From Hofstenia miamia (Eukaryota > Xenacoelomorpha > Acoela > Hofsteniidae): a stretch of DNA of 64,000 nucleotides. The stretch is from NCBI GenBank assembly GCA_900660155.1, contig CABFPE010000124.1:775200-839199 (forward strand), given 5' to 3'. Below, one piece after another: positions 59,901 to 64,000 of the stretch. Every line of letters begins with the position of its first letter. Within the stretch, counting starts at the first letter, position 1. The position numbers and the translations under genes are program-made. The notes beneath the pieces were generated by a model, which saw only the letters and a program-made list of their open reading frames with translations, had not been told where the DNA came from and searched no databases.

Positions 59901-62545
59901 TTTTGACAATTTCAAACCCAAAATAGGTCAAGCGAATGTACAGAGGAGCCAGGTTACTACAAGTACTACTAAAGTAGATTACAGCACATTGCCATGCACA
60001 AACTATAGTAATATCTCTAATAGCATTTCTAAGTGCAAATTCACCTAAGTTATAGAGTTGCATTAAAACTAGTTCTACTGCACCGCGGCATTCAATGCCA
60101 ATAATTACGATTTTGGTCTTGATTATTAAACAGGGTGATTTATACCAAATGTAAAAACAAAGAAAACATTAAAATTTATTGGGATTTCAATTTAAGCAAT
60201 CGTAATAGGCATACTCCTCTGTACAGATAATGCATAACCGCCACTTCAACAAACGTACTTCATATAAGTTTGACTGCTCTTTTGGCATTGAAGCTTCGTT
60301 TGGAATTACACCAGGACTTGACTGCAAATTGTGATTACTGTTCACTGGAACTGCTTCTACCGAATCCAGATGGTTTGGAACGCTTCCAAATAAATGATGA
60401 GTATCTTCTTTAGAATTAAACTGTGGAATAGAATGAAGGCTAGAAAACTGCGGATTGTATTGTTGATGAAGTTGACAAGAATTAGTAAGTGGGTTCGGTT
60501 TTTCGGCAGGCATTGGTAGCGGTGATTGGGATTGTGTTTCACTAGGATCAGTTGGTTGCTGTCGCACACTAAACGAAATGCGTAAAGAGAAGTTTCACCA
60601 AATTTGCAATATCATGCTTTGAGCGCTGATGATAATAAAACGTAAAAATAAATTTTTTTAACAATATTGCAATTTTGATGTTATAGCGCATTTGGATCAC
60701 GCCATTAATGGCATGCACATGCTTTCTACAGGATTTGATATAAACTCCATGCGAGCACACCAACAAACTCACGATACCTATTTCTATTAAGACGTGAAGA
60801 ATTCTTATGTTTGATAAGTGCTTCTTTGGCTGCATATTGTGACCGAAATTTTCGCCTGTACAAAAACGAAATTGTTACACACGGTCAATTATAATGGATA
60901 AATTTAAATAAATTTTGCTTACTTTTATATATGTATGACTAAAACAATTTCTAGTTCATCAAATGAAAGCAACCCTTACCGAATTCAGCGAACATATATA
61001 CATATACAATAGTGTGAAAAGCTATTACAATTAACGATGTTAAAGATATCAAATAACGGAGTAACAAATTTTGAATTTCGTTGGCAAAAAAGAAGTTGTG
61101 AGTGATCCCCTAACTGTTGATGAGTGATTTCAATTACTGTTTGTTTGAAAATTCAATCTTTAATAACTCAGCCAATACTTTGTGAATAAATTTGATTTTA
61201 AGTTTATTCGATTGGAAATTCAAAAACACAAGTAGAAAAGTTTTGTGAAGCAGAATCAGATGCGGTTTAGAATGTTGTTTTATTAACAAAATTGTGTTTT
61301 CCAGTGATGTTTGTTGTTAACTTTTTTCAGCCAACGATATGATTAATATTTTTAAAATCAAAAGCATCAATTTAGACTATAAACATTGAAAAGCCAAGAT
61401 AAACATGAAAGGCTGAAACTATGTTACACTGCGTAATTAATAAAGAAAATTATTGTCCTGATTAGTAGCAAAAATGTTATTGAAATGTACATTAGAAAAA
61501 GTCTTGATAAAATGTAGTTGATTCTTACTCAAATTCAAGTCTTGGTACGCTGTTAATAGCTGATATCCAATTTAACATATCTCGATGATCGTCAGTAAAG
61601 AATAAATGACTTTTCTTGTCTGGCAACTCAATCTAAAGTATCAACATAGATCCCGAAATGAATGAATAAGAAAGTACTTTGAAAACATTTTTTCTGTGCG
61701 TATTTTTGAAGGGTGCGCAGTAGCAACCGTTTAAAGCTACCACTCCAATCATTTCTCTTTCTGGGCTATTTCGATACAATTCAAGTCTGTTTTTATTCAA
61801 AATTACGAAAAACTTTTTCCATCTGCGAAAACCCTTTGTTTCCTAAAATATTAAATTTATAACGTTATATCATAATTGAAGATAAATAATATACTTTGAG
61901 CTTTATTTGTCAAAAATCATATCTGAAAACAAACATTAAAAAAATTGTAATTAAAATATATAATTGGCATGGACAGTATGGTAAAAAATCTTACATGCTT
62001 ATGAAGTACACCTTGCATAAATACATCTGATAGAGTTTGAAGATTGTCAGAGTTCTCTCTTTCACTATTTCAAAAGTCTGATGTATAATAGTGATAAAAA
62101 TATACCGATTTTTAAGTGAAGAATCTGCACTATTGGAACGATTACTGGCTCTAGATCTAGAACTTCGTCTGCTTTGCCTTGAAGGATCTCCATTTCTATA
62201 GAAGACAACCATTAATGTAATAAATAATAAATAAATCTAACAATTCCAAATTGAAGACACTGGTATCTGCTATTGGCTGTCCAGTGAATGGATGTGAAAA
62301 CGAGGTGCAATAATCTTTGTGACTAAATTACATGTTATTGAAATTCGATAGAGTGCAAGTACTTAATAAAATAAACTGCTCCTTCCTTAGATAAACTTTG
62401 CTCCCAAAATGGTGGTAAATCTAAAAAACGACAATTGGGAAAATGCCAAAAAGCTAAAGAACGCATACCATTTTTAACGAGATTACCACAGTCAGCATGC
62501 CCTCCAGATATAGGATGATGCCATGTCGTAATTTTATCGTTTTCG
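24922..62545 (-). CDS. WW-WW-PH / coiled-coil / five-Ig protein, 43 traced exons (5' end missing)
   Basis: One gene is traced on the minus strand from a WW-domain exon (62469-62545) to a TAA stop at 24922. All 43 exons have GT-AG borders and every junction I translated joins in phase, giving about 1,871 codons. Order, in residues of this partial chain: WW pair 1-65, PH about 117-215, low complexity to 344, Lys/Arg-rich helical part 345-420, coiled-coil region 456-694, Ig1 about 722-812, linker, Ig2-Ig5 about 897-1305, Ser-rich 1305-1460, Pro-rich to about 1696, C-terminal tail. The head matches the PLEKHA5/6/7 (Kramer) family, which binds membrane lipids and junctional or cytoskeletal partners; the Ig tail resembles sarcomeric and actin-linked I-set proteins. 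A cytoskeletal scaffold at muscle attachment or cell junctions is inference. The first WW half and the start codon were not found. Two genes joined by my splicing remain possible, but no stop or 3' end interrupts the series. Confidence 0.7.
27297..28032 (-). mobile_element. hAT deletion derivative with perfect 8-bp target duplication
   Basis: The 736-bp element starts CAGTGCTTCTCAAAC and ends in the complement of CAGTGGTTCCCAAAC. It is flanked by CCTGAGGG on both sides (27289-27296 and 28033-28040). Inside, on the minus strand, lies the C-terminal dimerisation region of a hAT transposase of the ZBED5/SCAND3 kind: LDTFWSSIKKEY, ILVQFSTSYLCE, then after a one-base frameshift FDIDEEMRVCLSRILPNI and AHQAHVSH before the stop. 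The rest of the transposase is missing, so this is an internally deleted copy. It sits in an intron of the WW-PH-Ig gene. Confidence 0.85.
28085..28371 (+). repeat. Dispersed MITE-like repeat, copy A
   Basis: Shares cttctcaaaaactat, tatttatataaatattgtg and the right end taattttaggaaaaaatttt with copies at 46934-47149 (reverse) and 57421-57777. This copy is the most eroded. No coding sequence. Confidence 0.55.
29100..30560. other. Intron DNA of the WW-PH-Ig gene with no clear feature
   Basis: A plus-strand frame at 29405-29710 (101 codons, including DLWPQSRKISLKFPTGAL) is open, but I recognise no family and see no splice context, so I do not call it a gene. The rest is AT-rich without structure. 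Confidence 0.4.
30581..32680 (+). mobile_element. Fossil two-part element: DGLPLFKSS-type protein plus DUF4806-like protein
   Basis: Left to right on the plus strand are broken exons. First comes a Ser-rich N-terminus (30581-30782), then an acidic stretch with CGSDTEDEVNCSMRPFLG and EWTLKNNI, then VSVQVDVNVDGLPLFKSS (about 31680-31745), followed after a frame change by FALLVLL. A second coding unit begins at 32345 (MSNIVVILEQGANRFENK), has a 44-nt-class intron and ends with INAILRSVLGKEFCSKIN and TGTNGKPSF, the pattern of a DUF4806 C-terminus. From memory, both protein types are multicopy in invertebrate genomes and often occur together, which suggests a mobile element. The copy has several frame breaks and a MITE inside it. 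It lies in an intron of the minus-strand gene. Confidence 0.5.
31035..31567. mobile_element. hAT-type MITE nested in the fossil element, perfect 8-bp target duplication
   Basis: The 533-bp insertion runs from CAGTGTTGACCA to TGGTCATCACTG (inverted repeats with one mismatch) and is flanked by GCTACAAC on both sides (31027-31034 and 31568-31575). Its interior is packed with AGTTAAACTATT-like motifs in both orientations, a subterminal repeat pattern seen in hAT elements. It has no coding sequence. It interrupts the older element around it, which dates it as younger. Confidence 0.85.
33330..33355. repeat. (TA)n microsatellite
   Basis: An AT dinucleotide run seen directly. Confidence 0.9.
33790..35650 (+). 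mobile_element. Transposase-like repetitive gene of unnamed family (GCQHYVL / SRAIYAI type), decayed
   Basis: Broken plus-strand frames read in order: SHKKSGSAIKRNK, IDNLAALKNC (33870-34010), GLDFAVPSQSVVWRR (about 34520), ICDITAVNTYRLNSVVKQLQ (34805), PQYIGCQHYVLVLVVKHFL (34895), GWWDDFRFLYYLCDAFRNYQ up to a GTAAGT donor (35150). After an intron-like gap ending in ttcaag come RFNSRAIYAIIAFFLLPSW and WLSDQKYASE, then RISNIPRSNQIAESAVKLL. I recall proteins with GCQHHVLD and ARWNSRAI boxes as multicopy transposase-like genes in cnidarians and arthropods, but I cannot name the superfamily. At least three frame breaks; no termini were found. It lies in an intron of the WW-PH-Ig gene. Confidence 0.5.
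35985..36014. repeat. (TA)n microsatellite
   Basis: An AT dinucleotide run seen directly. Confidence 0.9.
36140..39377 (-). CDS. Pro/Ser-rich exons 34-39 of the WW-PH-Ig gene
   Basis: Exons 39058-39377, 38686-38794, 37321-37353, 37160-37252, 36381-36458 and 36140-36214. The first includes YIPQQLPISPRGPPQLSFPS and PPSTSSFSPTNEPEP. The small ones encode repeated EPK.. / P.Y.P modules (YRPEPPVLPPQ, then EPKVEKLQTEEPVYAHV, then EPKEIISKPVSQ). Four consecutive exons (37321-37353, 37160-37252, 36381-36458, 36140-36214) are symmetric phase 0-0, so they can be skipped or duplicated without changing frame. This is typical of elastic or adaptor regions with alternative splicing. A second copy of the first exon's 3' part sits at 37851-38049 on an inserted contig. 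Confidence 0.65.
36488..36512. repeat. (TA)n microsatellite
   Basis: An AT dinucleotide run seen directly. Confidence 0.9.
36563..36735. repeat. Foldback element: long imperfect hairpin
   Basis: Two arms of roughly 75-80 bp, about 90% complementary by eye, pair around a short loop (gtgtgggttcg). The outer ends are CAAAAGTGATCTATCACATT and its complement at 36714-36735. Inner matching blocks include TCTAACCACCC and TAATTAGCGA. The unit lies in the intron between exons 37 and 38 (next to exon 38, 36381-36458). It is most likely a foldback MITE; transcription would give a long hairpin RNA. Confidence 0.8.
37780..38120. repeat. Assembly join: duplicated flank and misplaced exon copy
   Basis: Single Ns at 37850 and 38050 bracket a 199-bp contig that repeats 39061-39259, part of exon 34 of the WW-PH-Ig gene. 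The flank before the first N (cctttatctgttgtatatag, from about 37780) repeats after the second N. The exon copy reads the same peptide (SFSPTNEPEPTKLQDN). It should not be counted as a second exon. Confidence 0.85.
38931..38954. repeat. (GGAC/GGAT)n short tandem repeat
   Basis: Six tetranucleotide units (tgga/cgga) seen directly, in an intron. Confidence 0.85.
40087..40335 (-). pseudogene. Truncated sulfotransferase copy
   Basis: This block is a diverged copy of the first 83 or so codons of the sulfotransferase at 15906-16796. It keeps AQSMNSKCGQQTFYD and LYFDSRYNTIFCAVLKAGS, which break off after the first PAPS-binding motif. The equivalent of the start codon region is damaged. Similarity continues upstream as in the intact gene, so a genomic segment was duplicated. 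It lies in the intron between exons 33 and 34 of the WW-PH-Ig gene. Confidence 0.75.
41199..41450 (+). mobile_element. hAT transposase C-terminal remnant
   Basis: The plus strand reads LPAGSVPSECTFSTAGGLM, then KWRPSLDHENVE, a stop, and HVVEKLIPL. This is the hAT dimerisation tail, which normally runs P.TS.PSER.FS.AG...R..L...NVE. A degenerate version of the same region, with tagtgttccaagtgaat, occurs at about 17520 beside the intact sulfotransferase. No termini were found. Confidence 0.6.
41460..43440. other. Intron DNA without recognisable gene
   Basis: Frames in 42060-42780 look like broken coding sequence with many stops, perhaps more of the neighbouring hAT element, but no motif can be assigned. 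The rest is AT-rich. Confidence 0.4.
43506..43971 (-). CDS. Ser-rich exon 33 of the WW-PH-Ig gene
   Basis: The largest exon seen, 466 nt, follows directly on the fifth Ig domain in phase. It is rich in Ser, Arg and charged residues (SLGSQTSLSRHLSKSQTS, PLSRTPLHRSLTSLASEP), with many RxxS/T sites that basophilic kinases could phosphorylate. It ends at METVK followed by a GTATGT donor. Such stretches usually form disordered regulatory linkers; no domain is seen. Confidence 0.7.
44405..52560 (-). CDS. Five I-set immunoglobulin domains, exons 21-32 of the WW-PH-Ig gene
   Basis: Ig1 uses exons 52317-52560 and 50946-51058. Two linker exons follow (50837-50896; 49755-49946, weak acceptor). Ig2 uses 49131-49291 and 48881-49004, Ig3 48260-48456 and 46492-46633, Ig4 46188-46351 and 45608-45743, Ig5 45145-45314 and 44405-44535. 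Each has the I-set core, a W in strand C (VSWKR, VTWYRD, IVWTKD, VKWFKE, VHWTKD) and DxGxY in strand F (DDAGKY, DEGMYSC, SDAGCY, DVGKYHC, NAGVYRC). Ig4 and Ig5 keep both core cysteines, Ig1 and Ig2 keep one each, Ig3 keeps neither. There is no signal peptide, so these are intracellular Ig domains of the titin/kettin/palladin kind, which usually bind sarcomeric or actin-linked partners. Ig2-Ig5 all share a mid-domain phase-0 intron. Confidence 0.8.
46934..47149 (-). repeat. Dispersed MITE-like repeat, copy B
   Basis: Reverse-oriented copy of the 57421-57777 repeat. Its termini, gcgcggttttagggg (as complement) and ggcggttctaggaaatttc, are similar inverted ends. Its interior keeps tttttgaaaa and ataaatattt blocks. 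It lies in the intron between Ig3's second exon and the mariner insertion. Confidence 0.6.
47254..47940 (-). mobile_element. Mariner/IS630-like deletion derivative with long inverted repeats
   Basis: The 687-bp element is flanked by TA on both sides (47252-47253 and 47941-47942). Its inverted repeats are about 165 bp long, starting CAGGGTGTCCCAGAAG, and differ from each other at a modest number of sites. Between them, on the minus strand, is the C-terminus of a transposase: ENIHYLKKKIRADFQAI, then AIADFEHRVQLCL, the helical tail of IS630-Tc1-mariner transposases. The DDE core is deleted. It is inserted in the intron within the third Ig domain of the WW-PH-Ig gene. Confidence 0.85.
51041..51190. 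repeat. Assembly join with about 75-bp overlap repeated across N at 51118
   Basis: The sequence tccggtatgatcaacctaaa and the following 70 bases occur on both sides of the N, with a few differences (gttatc/gttgtc). This repeats the acceptor end of the second Ig1 exon. It looks like an unmerged allelic overlap. Confidence 0.8.
51335..54208. repeat. About 0.8-kb repeated contig ends (51.4-52.2 kb and 53.4-54.2 kb) around one exon
   Basis: Sequence from about 51410 to 52224 repeats as about 53397 to 54208 at high identity; Ns stand at 51334, 52225 and 53396. Each contains the coiled-coil exon ending RRNFQ. Transcript order requires this exon between 54224 and 53079, so the 53.4-54.2 kb position fits, yet the copy at 51556-51708 is the one in frame: it is 153 nt and reads LFENEGT, while 53534-53685 counts 152 nt and reads LFEKKGT. 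They are most likely alleles placed as separate contigs. Confidence 0.75.
52658..58782 (-). CDS. Helical/coiled-coil exons 12-20 of the WW-PH-Ig gene
   Basis: Exons 58725-58782, 58650-58681, 56748-56854, 56672-56705, 54224-54310, 51556-51708 (or its other copy, 53534-53685), 52939-53079, 52809-52895 and 52658-52763. The protein is strongly helical with heptad-like spacing: ARLIDDLYQYVELEFERD, VLQHLERRNFQ, MMMIERDVEDINREITQQR, SQRLNVENQLDSYF and DDIEALLSQIMMLRERL. It may form a spectrin-like or plain coiled coil; no calponin or GEF domain accompanies it. Contig order is disturbed here: the exon encoding LTNITPDSLSLDL occurs twice, and only one copy fits the transcript order. The last exon leads in phase 1 into Ig1, which ties the two halves together. 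Confidence 0.65.
53354..53395. repeat. (TA)n microsatellite ending at a contig join
   Basis: An AT dinucleotide run of about 40 bp that stops at the N at 53396. Confidence 0.9.
54860..55277 (+). other. Fragmentary coding-like sequence of unknown origin
   Basis: Plus-strand frames contain SESSASEFEVDDNKYENG and LRVWETTAGRTGSKNAF, which look like former coding sequence with breaks. I cannot place them in a family. They directly precede the tandem duplication. Possibly an old transposon. Confidence 0.3.
55278..56328. repeat. Tandem duplication, unit about 526 bp, two copies
   Basis: The unit starting cagaatatgcagtgtgtc at 55278 repeats exactly adjacent at 55804. Differences are few: a short A-run indel, one substitution near 55422 and an indel near 55446. 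There is no N between them, so unlike other duplications here this may be real, though an assembly origin cannot be excluded. It lies in the intron between exons 15 and 16 of the WW-PH-Ig gene and carries no intact frame. Confidence 0.85.
56879..56911. repeat. (TA)n microsatellite
   Basis: An AT run with one interruption, in an intron. Confidence 0.85.
57421..57777 (+). repeat. Dispersed MITE-like repeat, copy C (most complete)
   Basis: Starts ggcgcggttttagggg and ends gaaattttctaggattgcgc, an imperfect inverted pair. Interior blocks shared with copies at 28.1 and 46.9 kb include tttcaaaaactatc, tatttatatgaatattgtg and ttttaggaaaaaattt. About 357 bp, no coding capacity. The superfamily is unclear because the target duplication was not resolved. 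Confidence 0.6.
59174..60855 (-). CDS. Post-PH exons 8-11 of the WW-PH-Ig gene, including a 15-nt microexon
   Basis: Exon 60778-60855 (RKFRSQYAAKEALIKHKN) continues the PH domain in phase. Exon 60259-60568 is low complexity, rich in Pro, Gln, Asn and Ser. Exon 59659-59886 contains DVVFDEFGNPLKRHISYEE and a basic cluster SSSKRRRKQQ before a helix EKELQIAEKLK. The basic cluster could be a nuclear localisation or membrane-contact signal. A microexon of 15 nt (59174-59188, PDTLP) is bounded by tttctag and gtaagt. All are in phase with their neighbours. Confidence 0.65.
61529..62064 (-). CDS. PH domain, exons 5-7 of the WW-PH-Ig gene
   Basis: Exons 61995-62064, 61678-61842 and 61529-61632 encode a complete pleckstrin homology domain. 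MQGVLHKH begins strand 1, RRWKKFFVILNKNRLELY gives strands 2-3, MIGVVALNGCYC and NVFKIELPDKKSHLFFTDD the later strands, and RDMLNWISAIN the C-terminal helix with its invariant Trp. Basic residues in the strand 1-2 loop (KHETKGFRRWKK) suit phosphoinositide binding. PH directly after two WW domains is the PLEKHA5/6/7 arrangement. The preceding Arg/Ser-rich exon (62106-62195, SRQSRRSSRSRASNR) resembles the basic linker of that family. Confidence 0.8.
62242..62545 (-). CDS. Two WW domains, exons 1-3 traced of the WW-PH-Ig gene
   Basis: Exon 62469-62545 holds the second half of WW1 (NDKITTWHHP, then SGGHADCGNLVKN). Exon 62363-62420 (DLPPFWEQSLSKEGAVYFI) and exon 62242-62322 (NHKDYCTSFSHPFTGQPI) form WW2. 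In PLEKHA5/7 the equivalent reads TTWLHPRTGEP, then LPRGWEEGFTEEGASYFI and HNQQTTAFRHPVTGQ, so order and spacing match. The second Trp of WW2 is Phe here (SFSHP), as in the PLEKHA proteins. The N-terminal half of WW1 and the start codon should lie above 62546 but were not identified. The three introns are about 40-50 nt. Confidence 0.75.
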
Positions 62546-62599
62546 CTAAAATGATAAGTTAAAGAATTAAACTAATTCCACATAATAAATTACTACATA

Positions 62600-63890
62600 G
62601 TGAAAAGACAAGGCATTGCTTTCACATGTATGGATGTTAATAGACAACGTGAATAATCACAATTATGAATTCCAATCAGAAATGCACAGTTTCACACATA
62701 AATTACTCTTTCATAATTACTTCTCAGACTCATTTGATACTGAATAAATGCTCGCATCTGCTAAAAAGCCATGAAAATCTTTGTTGAAATAAATTATAAA
62801 TAGTTAATGTAATTAATCTAACCCTAACCTGAATCCTGATACTACAGCAATGGGTTTACTTGAGGGCTGAATTTTATTTTTTCACCACGAATAGTAAACA
62901 CAGTTTTTGATTACTTTGATAATTTTCATAAATTAAGCAATGAAAGTCTTGAACATCCAATTGATTTGGAGGGTAGAACAATCTGTCAATAATCAGTTTC
63001 TTCACAACATGAAAAACTATACATTTTGATTCACTTAATTGTTTTCTTCAATATTTGAAAGAACCGACATTTTTCAAAAACTTCTGAGCGTGAAAAATTT
63101 GATATTTCAATTTAGATTAAATGATTTTATTTCTCATAAAAATGGAATATTTCATATAAGTTTAATTATTCAAATATCTCTATAAATGCATGTTCCTAGA
63201 ACTTTTCAATTAAAAGCGTTTCCAAAAAGAAGCCTATAAACCAACTTAATTTTATACGTTTAAAAAATGGATTACTTGTGATGTACCAACTGCTGACTTT
63301 CAAATTAAATACTGTAAAAAAAATATGAAATATCTTGAGTTTCAATTTTCTTTACTTGCCAAATTTAATGTTAAGTCATTTTATGTACACTGTATCTGTT
63401 AAAAAAATCATATCAGAAAAACTTTTCGGCTCTTGGTAGAAAGTTACTAACAAGTTTTTAATAGACAAATTGAATTAACTATAAATTAAATGCTGATTTA
63501 CATTCATTACATTTTAATGCATATATGTATGTATTGTAAGGTGTGGCGATTTAAATCGATTCAAAACTAAAATTGGAAAAAATTCAAAATCAATGAAAAA
63601 ATCGAAATAATTCTGATCTATTTTTAGTCACATCTCGACAAGGTGGTATAGTATCACCGGGGTAGCATACAGTATAACATGAGCTGCTTGTGCTTGAGAT
63701 TTAAGTGATGATTGTGTTAGTTTTTTGGTTTCTTTAATGAATTGTGGTTGAAGTGCAACATGGACATATCCAACGTTGACAAAGATAATTGAACCAAAAA
63801 TGTGATGCACTTCTTACGTTATTACTGGTAAAATTACTGAGTTGCTATAAACAACTATTGACATTACAATTTTATTTTAGTGCACACAAC
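62600..63890. other. Presumed intergenic or 5' region between two divergent genes
   Basis: The missing first WW half and 5' UTR of the minus-strand gene should begin somewhere here or beyond. A minus-strand stretch near 62740 reads GFLADASIYSVSNESE and might be an exon, but its borders do not fit. A minus-strand frame at 63628-63810 has no usable splice context. Promoter motifs could not be identified with confidence in sequence this AT-rich. Confidence 0.4.
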
Positions 63891-63896
63891 ACAATA

Positions 63897-64000
63897 ATGT
63901 TATCTTCCCCTTTGAGTGATTCTCATATGGACATTGATGAAGTATCCATATTTCCTTCGCCAGGGCGTCCGCAGTCAACACCTGTCCATCGATATTTTCG
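63897..64000 (+). CDS. N-terminus of an unidentified gene running off the right edge
   Basis: An ATG at 63897 opens a frame to the window end, starting MLSSPLSDSHMDIDEVS and continuing with FPSPGRPQSTPVHRYF. The composition (Ser/Pro-rich, acidic patch) and more balanced codon use look like a real N-terminus. A possible acceptor tttattttag lies 20 bases before the ATG, so a non-coding first exon may be further upstream. No domain is visible yet in about 35 codons. It is divergent from the WW-PH-Ig gene. Confidence 0.45.
   Translation, partial: MLSSPLSDSHMDIDEVSIFPSPGRPQSTPVHRYF

Noticed and set aside
24922-62545. Spectrin, obscurin/UNC-89, Trio/kalirin or plectin identity for the big gene
   Set aside because: No calponin, RhoGEF, SH3 or kinase domain; PH follows two WW domains at the N-terminus, which fits PLEKHA and none of those families.
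62700-62790. Minus-strand stretch reading GFLADASIYSVSNESE, considered as the exon before WW1
   Set aside because: It lacks the LPxxW...G..YY pattern of a WW N-terminal half and its borders do not give the needed phase 2.
63628-63810. 60-codon minus-strand frame ending LYATPVILYHLVEM, considered as a first exon of the big gene
   Set aside because: No donor or acceptor places it in phase with the WW exons, and it shows no WW1 half.
1-64000. Search for LTR retrotransposons, endogenous viruses and Polintons
   Set aside because: No LTR pairs, protease/integrase boxes or capsid-like frames were recognised; retroelement traces here are LINEs.

Overview
This window is nuclear DNA from an animal. 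It is strongly AT-rich, and its genes are interrupted by canonical GT-AG introns in two size classes: very short ones (about 41-48 nt, e.g. 62421-62468, 62065-62105, 52896-52938, 56706-56747) and introns of several kb. Short (TA)n arrays, remnants of LINE retrotransposons and many decayed DNA transposons (hAT, mariner/IS630-like, other MITEs) fill the spaces. Gelsolin, HNK-1-type sulfotransferase, PLEKHA-type WW/PH and muscle-type I-set Ig domains all point to a metazoan. Intron size and repeat content suit a small invertebrate, perhaps an ecdysozoan, but I cannot name the taxon.

Layout. At 1-521 (+) lies an exon of a gelsolin-family protein running in from the left edge. From 0.5 to 24.9 kb there is mostly repeat-derived or featureless DNA: a decayed R1/I-like LINE (5.4-6.8 kb, -), a hAT transposase tail (7.2-7.6 kb), a hAT MITE with an 8-bp target duplication (9.6-10.4 kb), a duplicated pseudo-exon of the big gene (11.25-11.68 kb), a CR1/jockey-like LINE with a well preserved reverse transcriptase (12.0-13.6 kb), an apparently intact single-exon HNK-1-family carbohydrate sulfotransferase (15.9-16.8 kb, -), a mariner/IS630-like transposon (20.2-21.4 kb), and an unidentified open frame on its own small contig (23.4-23.9 kb).

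From 24.9 to at least 62.5 kb one minus-strand gene can be traced through 43 exons. Every splice junction I read joins in phase, giving about 1,871 codons with the 5' end missing. The predicted protein has two WW domains and a PH domain arranged as in the PLEKHA5/6/7 (Kramer) family, then a low-complexity and helical/coiled-coil region, five I-set Ig domains like those of titin/kettin/palladin-type muscle proteins, a Ser-rich segment, a Pro-rich segment and a short basic/Gln-rich C-terminus. I do not recall this head-to-tail combination from any described protein; it is the main finding. Its introns hold transposon fossils, including a DUF4806/DGLPLFKSS-type two-part element with a hAT MITE nested in it, a GCQHYVL-type transposase-like gene, a foldback element, a hAT deletion derivative and a mariner deletion derivative. 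At the right edge (63.9 kb, +) a divergent gene begins.

Assembly. Single N characters (13682, 14640, 18710, 23427, 23945, 37850, 38050, 51118, 51334, 52225, 53396) mark contig joins, and at nearly all of them the same sequence appears on both sides or across an inserted small contig. These look like unmerged allelic overlaps, not biological duplications, and they duplicate an exon of the big gene in two places. Copy number near any N should be read with this in mind.
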